Part shown: piece by piece, positions 13,848-16,441 of the stretch
How positions within the stretch are numbered: the first letter of the stretch is position 1
Layout of the letters: each line of letters begins with the position of its first letter
The notes under the pieces: model-generated
What the model was told of the DNA's origin: nothing
Database searches by the model: none
What the model saw: the letters and a program-made list of their open reading frames with translations, nothing else
From: an uncultured Elusimicrobiales bacterium
GTDB taxonomy: Bacteria; Elusimicrobiota; Elusimicrobia; Elusimicrobiales; Elusimicrobiaceae
NCBI GenBank assembly: GCA_905235355.1
Contig: CAJOLM010000033.1
Location: 1-16,441 of the forward strand
DNA: 16,441 nucleotides
Reading direction: 5' to 3'
Made by a program: the position numbers and the translations under genes

Positions 13848-15569
13848 ATGGCAAAATCCGGACAAAACGGTTTCAAAGAACTGGTAGAAACAGGCAAAGA
13901 AAACGGCATGGTATCGCTGGACGATATCAACCGCTCGTTGTCTTCCGTTGAAGCTACCGCAGAGGATATTGACGGACTGATGGGCACCCTGGAGGATATG
14001 GGCATTGCCGTCGTGGAAGATAAAAAATTTAAATCCGGAGCCGACAATACCAAAGAGTCCTACACCACGCCGGAAGATTGGACCGCGTCCGGGCAGGATT
14101 TGTCTAACTCTATCCGCATGTATTTATCTGAAATGGGCCGCGTACCTTTGCTCACACGCGACGAAGAAGTCACCCTTGCACGCAATATCCGCGAGCGCGA
14201 ACGTGAGCTGCGCAAAATGGTGCTAGAGTCCCCCATCACCATGCGCGAAATTTGCAACTGGGAAGAGCTGGTCACACAAGATGAAATGACCACCAAAGAG
14301 CTCATGCCCCGCGGCAAACGCACCACGCGCGAGCTAAACAACATGCGCAAAAAACTCAAAGAAGCCGCCCAATTTATCAGCAAGCGCGAGCAGGAAATCA
14401 CCAAGCTGATGAAAGAGCTGCGCAGCGGTGAACTTTCCGAACGCAGACGCAATCACCACATTGAACTGTTAGAAGCCAAACAAAAAGAAGTGGTGGCGCG
14501 TATTATCAAATTAAATTTGAACCAAAACAAAATCAAACGTCTGACCAATAAAATCAAAAACTTGGCTGACCGCTTGAACGAAACCCGCAACGATATAAAA
14601 CGCTTTGACGAGTATTTTGGCCCGTACAGCGACGTGAAAAAATTAGTTAAAGCACGCCAAAACGGCAAAATCACCGAGCAGGAATTTAAAAAGAAAACCA
14701 AATTTACTTTAGAGGAATTGGAACGCGCGCTAACCAACATTGACGCTATCCGCGCCCGCCATGACCGCATGGTAGAGGCCTTGCCTATGACGGAGCAAGA
14801 GTTTTTATCTTTCAATGACCGCATTGTGTTTTTTGAAGATATGATTTTGCAGGATAAACTTAAACTCATCAAAGCCAACCTGCGCCTAGTAGTGTCCATT
14901 GCCAAAAAGCACGTCAATTCTAATTTAGAACTGTCTGACCTCATTCAAGAGGGCGGCCTAGGGCTGATGAAAGCGGTAGAAAAATTTGAATACAAACGCG
15001 GATTTAAATTTTCCACTTATGCCACCTGGTGGATACGCCAGAGCATCAACCGCGCCATTGCCGACCAAGCTAACACCATCCGCATCCCGGTGCACATGAA
15101 GGAGTTGGTCTCTAAACTGACCAAAGTGACCAATAAATTCCGCCAGGAACACGGCCGCGAACCGACGCTGGAAGATTATTCAAAGACGCTGCGCCTGTCG
15201 GTGGAAAAGGTCAAAAGCGTGCTGAAAATCATGCAGGACCCGATTTCTCTGTCCACGCCTATTGGTGAGGACGAGGATTCCAACCTGGAAGATTTTATTG
15301 AAGATAAGAGTGGGCCGACGCCTACCATGTCCGCAGCGGACTTTTTGCGCCGCCAGGAAGTGGCAGACGTGCTGGCTACATTGTCTGAGCGGGAGGCTAA
15401 AATTATCAGCCTGCGCTTTGGTATAGACTCAGGCTATCCGCGCACATTGGAAGAAGTGGGCAAAATGTTTAACGTCACGCGCGAACGTGTACGCCAAATT
15501 GAAGCCAAGGCCATCCGTAAGCTGCGCCACCCCAGCCGTACCAAAATGCTCAAAGATTACAATGAGTAA
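13848..15569 (+). CDS. rpoD: Primary sigma factor RpoD (sigma-70)
   Basis: This 573-residue primary sigma factor has every expected part. Region 1.1 is at about 10-60 (LVETGKENGMVSLDDIN). Region 1.2 is at 86-118 (NSIRMYLSEMGRVPLLTRDEE). A charged non-conserved region spans about 130-330. Regions 2.1-2.4 include NLRLVVSIAKKHVNSNLELSDLIQEGG and the -10-binding FSTYATWWIRQSINRAIADQ (388-407). Region 3 has the 3.2 finger SLSTPIGEDEDSNLEDFIED (467-486). Region 4 carries the -35-binding helix-turn-helix (TLEEVGKMFNVTRERVRQIEAKAIRKLR). GAGGT lies 10 nt before the ATG. It is the last gene of the operon and is followed by a strong terminator. Confidence 0.97.
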   Translation: MAKSGQNGFKELVETGKENGMVSLDDINRSLSSVEATAEDIDGLMGTLEDMGIAVVEDKKFKSGADNTKESYTTPEDWTASGQDLSNSIRMYLSEMGRVPLLTRDEEVTLARNIRERERELRKMVLESPITMREICNWEELVTQDEMTTKELMPRGKRTTRELNNMRKKLKEAAQFISKREQEITKLMKELRSGELSERRRNHHIELLEAKQKEVVARIIKLNLNQNKIKRLTNKIKNLADRLNETRNDIKRFDEYFGPYSDVKKLVKARQNGKITEQEFKKKTKFTLEELERALTNIDAIRARHDRMVEALPMTEQEFLSFNDRIVFFEDMILQDKLKLIKANLRLVVSIAKKHVNSNLELSDLIQEGGLGLMKAVEKFEYKRGFKFSTYATWWIRQSINRAIADQANTIRIPVHMKELVSKLTKVTNKFRQEHGREPTLEDYSKTLRLSVEKVKSVLKIMQDPISLSTPIGEDEDSNLEDFIEDKSGPTPTMSAADFLRRQEVADVLATLSEREAKIISLRFGIDSGYPRTLEEVGKMFNVTRERVRQIEAKAIRKLRHPSRTKMLKDYNE

Positions 15570-15571
15570 AC

Positions 15572-15605
15572 TAAACCCCCGGGCACTTGCCCGGGGGTTT
15601 ATTAT
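15572..15605 (+). terminator. Strong terminator after rpoD, probably bidirectional
   Basis: A perfect 13-bp stem (15572-15584 with 15589-15601; core CCCCCGGGC and GCCCGGGGG) has a 4-nt ACTT loop and a TTTATTAT tail. It also ends the oppositely oriented prepilin gene that stops at 15616, although its T-run in that direction is short. Confidence 0.9.
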
Positions 15606-15615
15606 ATAAGGTATA

Positions 15616-16236
15616 TCAAAACCGCCTGTTAATAAAAGTACTTTCTGTTACTCCGTTTGATTTTCCGGTTAAACTGGCACATACTTGTTGATCTGCGCTA
15701 CTGGCTGTCAGCGAAGTCCTACATTCTCTTCGCCCGTTATATGCTGCACTAGGATGGTGTTGGAAATACACCACATAATGTGGGTCCAATCCCGGATACT
15801 TTAACGTCACTACCGCATCATTTGTTAGTCCTATAGAAATTAGAGAAAGATTTGTATGGGAAACATCTAAATCTAATTTATTCAAATCATCAGTATAGGT
15901 ATTATTAGCTAAATAATATATTTCTTCTGCTTTTGTGATAGCGTCACCCACAGCGATTAAATTCATATATTTTGCTTTTTTTACCGCCACTTCATATTGC
16001 GGCAGCGCGATAGCGGCCAGTATGCCGATAATGAGGACGACGACAAGTAACTCAATAAGCGTGAAAGCTTTTTGGCTGTTATAAAATAAAGGAGCCATCC
16101 CCGAAATTTGTAATCGGGGATCTTCCACGCTCTGTTGTTTTTGTACGACACGTCCACGACATGCGTTGAAGATTCCCGATAAAGACACTCGGGAATGGTT
16201 CTTATTTATATCTTTCTTTTCATTTTGTTGTTTCAT
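15616..16236 (-). CDS. Prepilin-like protein with 57-residue leader
   Basis: The 206-residue product holds the prepilin motif AFTLIELLVVVLIIGILAAIA, with cleavage after Ala57, Glu at mature position 5, a ~149-residue mature body and a C-terminal Cys pair (x13 between). The leader is far longer than the 4 residues of the prepilin at 10529. It includes two translated palindromic elements, at 16170-16215 and 16097-16121. The ATG at 16236 is supported by GGAG 5 nt upstream (AAAGGAGAAAATATG). An in-frame ATG at 16098 lies inside the second palindrome and would give a more usual 11-residue leader, but it has no spaced ribosome binding site. Both starts keep the motif in frame, so the gene can be functional. 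Whether the long leader is made, and whether the peptidase accepts it, is open. Confidence 0.82.
   Translation of the reverse strand: MKQQNEKKDINKNHSRVSLSGIFNACRGRVVQKQQSVEDPRLQISGMAPLFYNSQKAFTLIELLVVVLIIGILAAIALPQYEVAVKKAKYMNLIAVGDAITKAEEIYYLANNTYTDDLNKLDLDVSHTNLSLISIGLTNDAVVTLKYPGLDPHYVVYFQHHPSAAYNGRRECRTSLTASSADQQVCASLTGKSNGVTESTFINRRF
16097..16121 (-). repeat. Palindromic element inside the prepilin leader, near cleavage site
   Basis: Perfect arms ATCCCCGA (16097-16104) and TCGGGGAT (16114-16121) with a 9-nt loop. It is read in frame on the minus strand as part of the leader (about residues 39-47) and carries an ATG at its right edge. Confidence 0.85.
16170..16215 (-). repeat. Palindromic element copy 2, translated in leader
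   Basis: Perfect arms ATTCCCGA and TCGGGAAT (16172-16179 and 16189-16196). The 46-nt unit equals positions 2-47 in inverted orientation with one mismatch. It codes for about residues 8-22 of the leader. Confidence 0.88.
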
Positions 16237-16261
16237 ATTTTCTCCTTTTATTTAATGTGTC

Positions 16262-16286
16262 GTGCTGAGAGGTTTCTGCTCAGCAC
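16262..16286 (-). repeat. Palindrome in the 5' region of the prepilin gene
   Basis: Perfect arms GTGCTGAG (16262-16269) and CTCAGCAC (16279-16286) with a 9-nt loop. It lies about 26 nt upstream of the prepilin ATG. Its plus-strand right flank ACCTCAACTGCT recurs beside the element at 16374-16398, so it seems to share a unit with that family although its arms differ. It may also fold in the mRNA leader. Confidence 0.75.
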
Positions 16287-16310
16287 CTCAACTGCTATCA
16301 TTTTAAATAC

Positions 16311-16354
16311 GGATGAGATCCCCGAGTCCTGCGGACCGTTGCTTCGGGGATGAC
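16311..16354 (+). repeat. Palindromic element with GGATGAGA flank
   Basis: Perfect arms ATCCCCGA (16318-16325) and TCGGGGAT (16344-16351) with an 18-nt loop that holds its own small GTCC/GGAC hairpin. The left flank GGATGAGA and the right flank GACAT are like those at 68-106. Confidence 0.85.
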
Positions 16355-16373
16355 ATCTTTATTTGATTCTGTC

Positions 16374-16398
16374 GTCCCCGAGTGCTTTTATCGGGGAC
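16374..16398 (-). repeat. Palindromic element related to copy 1
   Basis: Perfect arms GTCCCCGA (16374-16381) and TCGGGGAC (16391-16398) with the loop GTGCTTTTA, close to the GTGTCTTTA loop of the element at 21-45. The flank ACCTCAACTGCT follows directly. Confidence 0.85.
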
Positions 16399-16424
16399 CT
16401 CAACTGCTTTATAAGAGTCGTCAT

Positions 16425-16441
16425 CCTGAACTTGTTTCAGG
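16425..16441. repeat. Short palindrome at the window edge
   Basis: CCTGAA (16425-16430) and TTCAGG (16436-16441) enclose a 5-nt loop, preceded by GTCAT as in the other elements. The unit is cut off by the end of the window, so its full extent is unknown. Confidence 0.65.

Noticed and set aside
1..16215. Composite transposon bounded by the inverted 46-nt copies
   Set aside because: No transposase lies near either copy and the interior is core housekeeping genes. The copies are better explained as dispersed repeats tied to prepilin genes.
16262..16441. CRISPR array
   Set aside because: The repeated units vary in length and orientation, have hairpin arms with differing loops, and lack evenly sized spacers. 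No cas gene is present.

Overview
This window looks like a chromosomal stretch from a Gram-negative-type bacterium of roughly even base composition. It carries a run of housekeeping genes flanked by type IV prepilin-like genes. My best guess is a gut-associated member of the Elusimicrobiota. The reasons are several scattered prepilins with a near-identical FTLIELLVVVLIIGILAAIALPQY-type start, an AsmA-like protein that implies an outer envelope, and overall gene style. No 16S rRNA or taxonomic marker has been searched, so this placement is an inference.

Layout. (1) Positions 1-597 hold a prepilin whose start is disrupted by palindromic repeats and whose reading frame is broken just before the conserved FTLIELL motif. 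(2) From about 10.4 kb back to 0.65 kb, on the minus strand, nine genes lie almost without gaps: gcvT, gcvH, gcvPA, gcvPB, a lipoyl/octanoyl transferase of the LipM/LplA family, an M50-like membrane metalloprotease, an AsmA-like protein, pyrE and rlmI. Most junctions are 1-nt gaps or short overlaps, and the run ends at a hairpin terminator (599-634). The first five genes form a glycine cleavage module (T, H and both halves of P) together with an enzyme able to lipoylate or octanoylate the H protein; the L protein is not here. A terminator-like hairpin between gcvH and gcvPA may lower expression of the P subunits relative to T and H. (3) From 10.5 to 15.6 kb, on the plus strand, come an intact short-leader prepilin, a YgjP/COG1451-type metal-dependent hydrolase whose promoter predicts a leaderless mRNA, and rpsU-dnaG-rpoD, the classic macromolecular synthesis operon. 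A terminator lies between rpsU and dnaG, as in E. coli. (4) A strong bidirectional terminator follows rpoD. (5) From 15.6 kb to the end, on the minus strand, is a third prepilin with a 57-residue leader that contains two translated palindromic repeats. At least four more palindromes lie upstream of it.

The most interesting feature is the link between dispersed palindromic elements (arms CCCCGA/TCGGGG or TCCCGA/TCGGGA) and prepilin leaders. Two of the three prepilins have such elements exactly between the start region and the peptidase site. The two share a 46-nt segment with one mismatch. One insertion is in frame and lengthens the leader; the other is out of frame. This resembles the in-frame palindromic elements of Rickettsia genes, here placed in a segment that prepilin peptidase removes. 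No CRISPR array, tRNA, rRNA, transposase or phage gene was seen.
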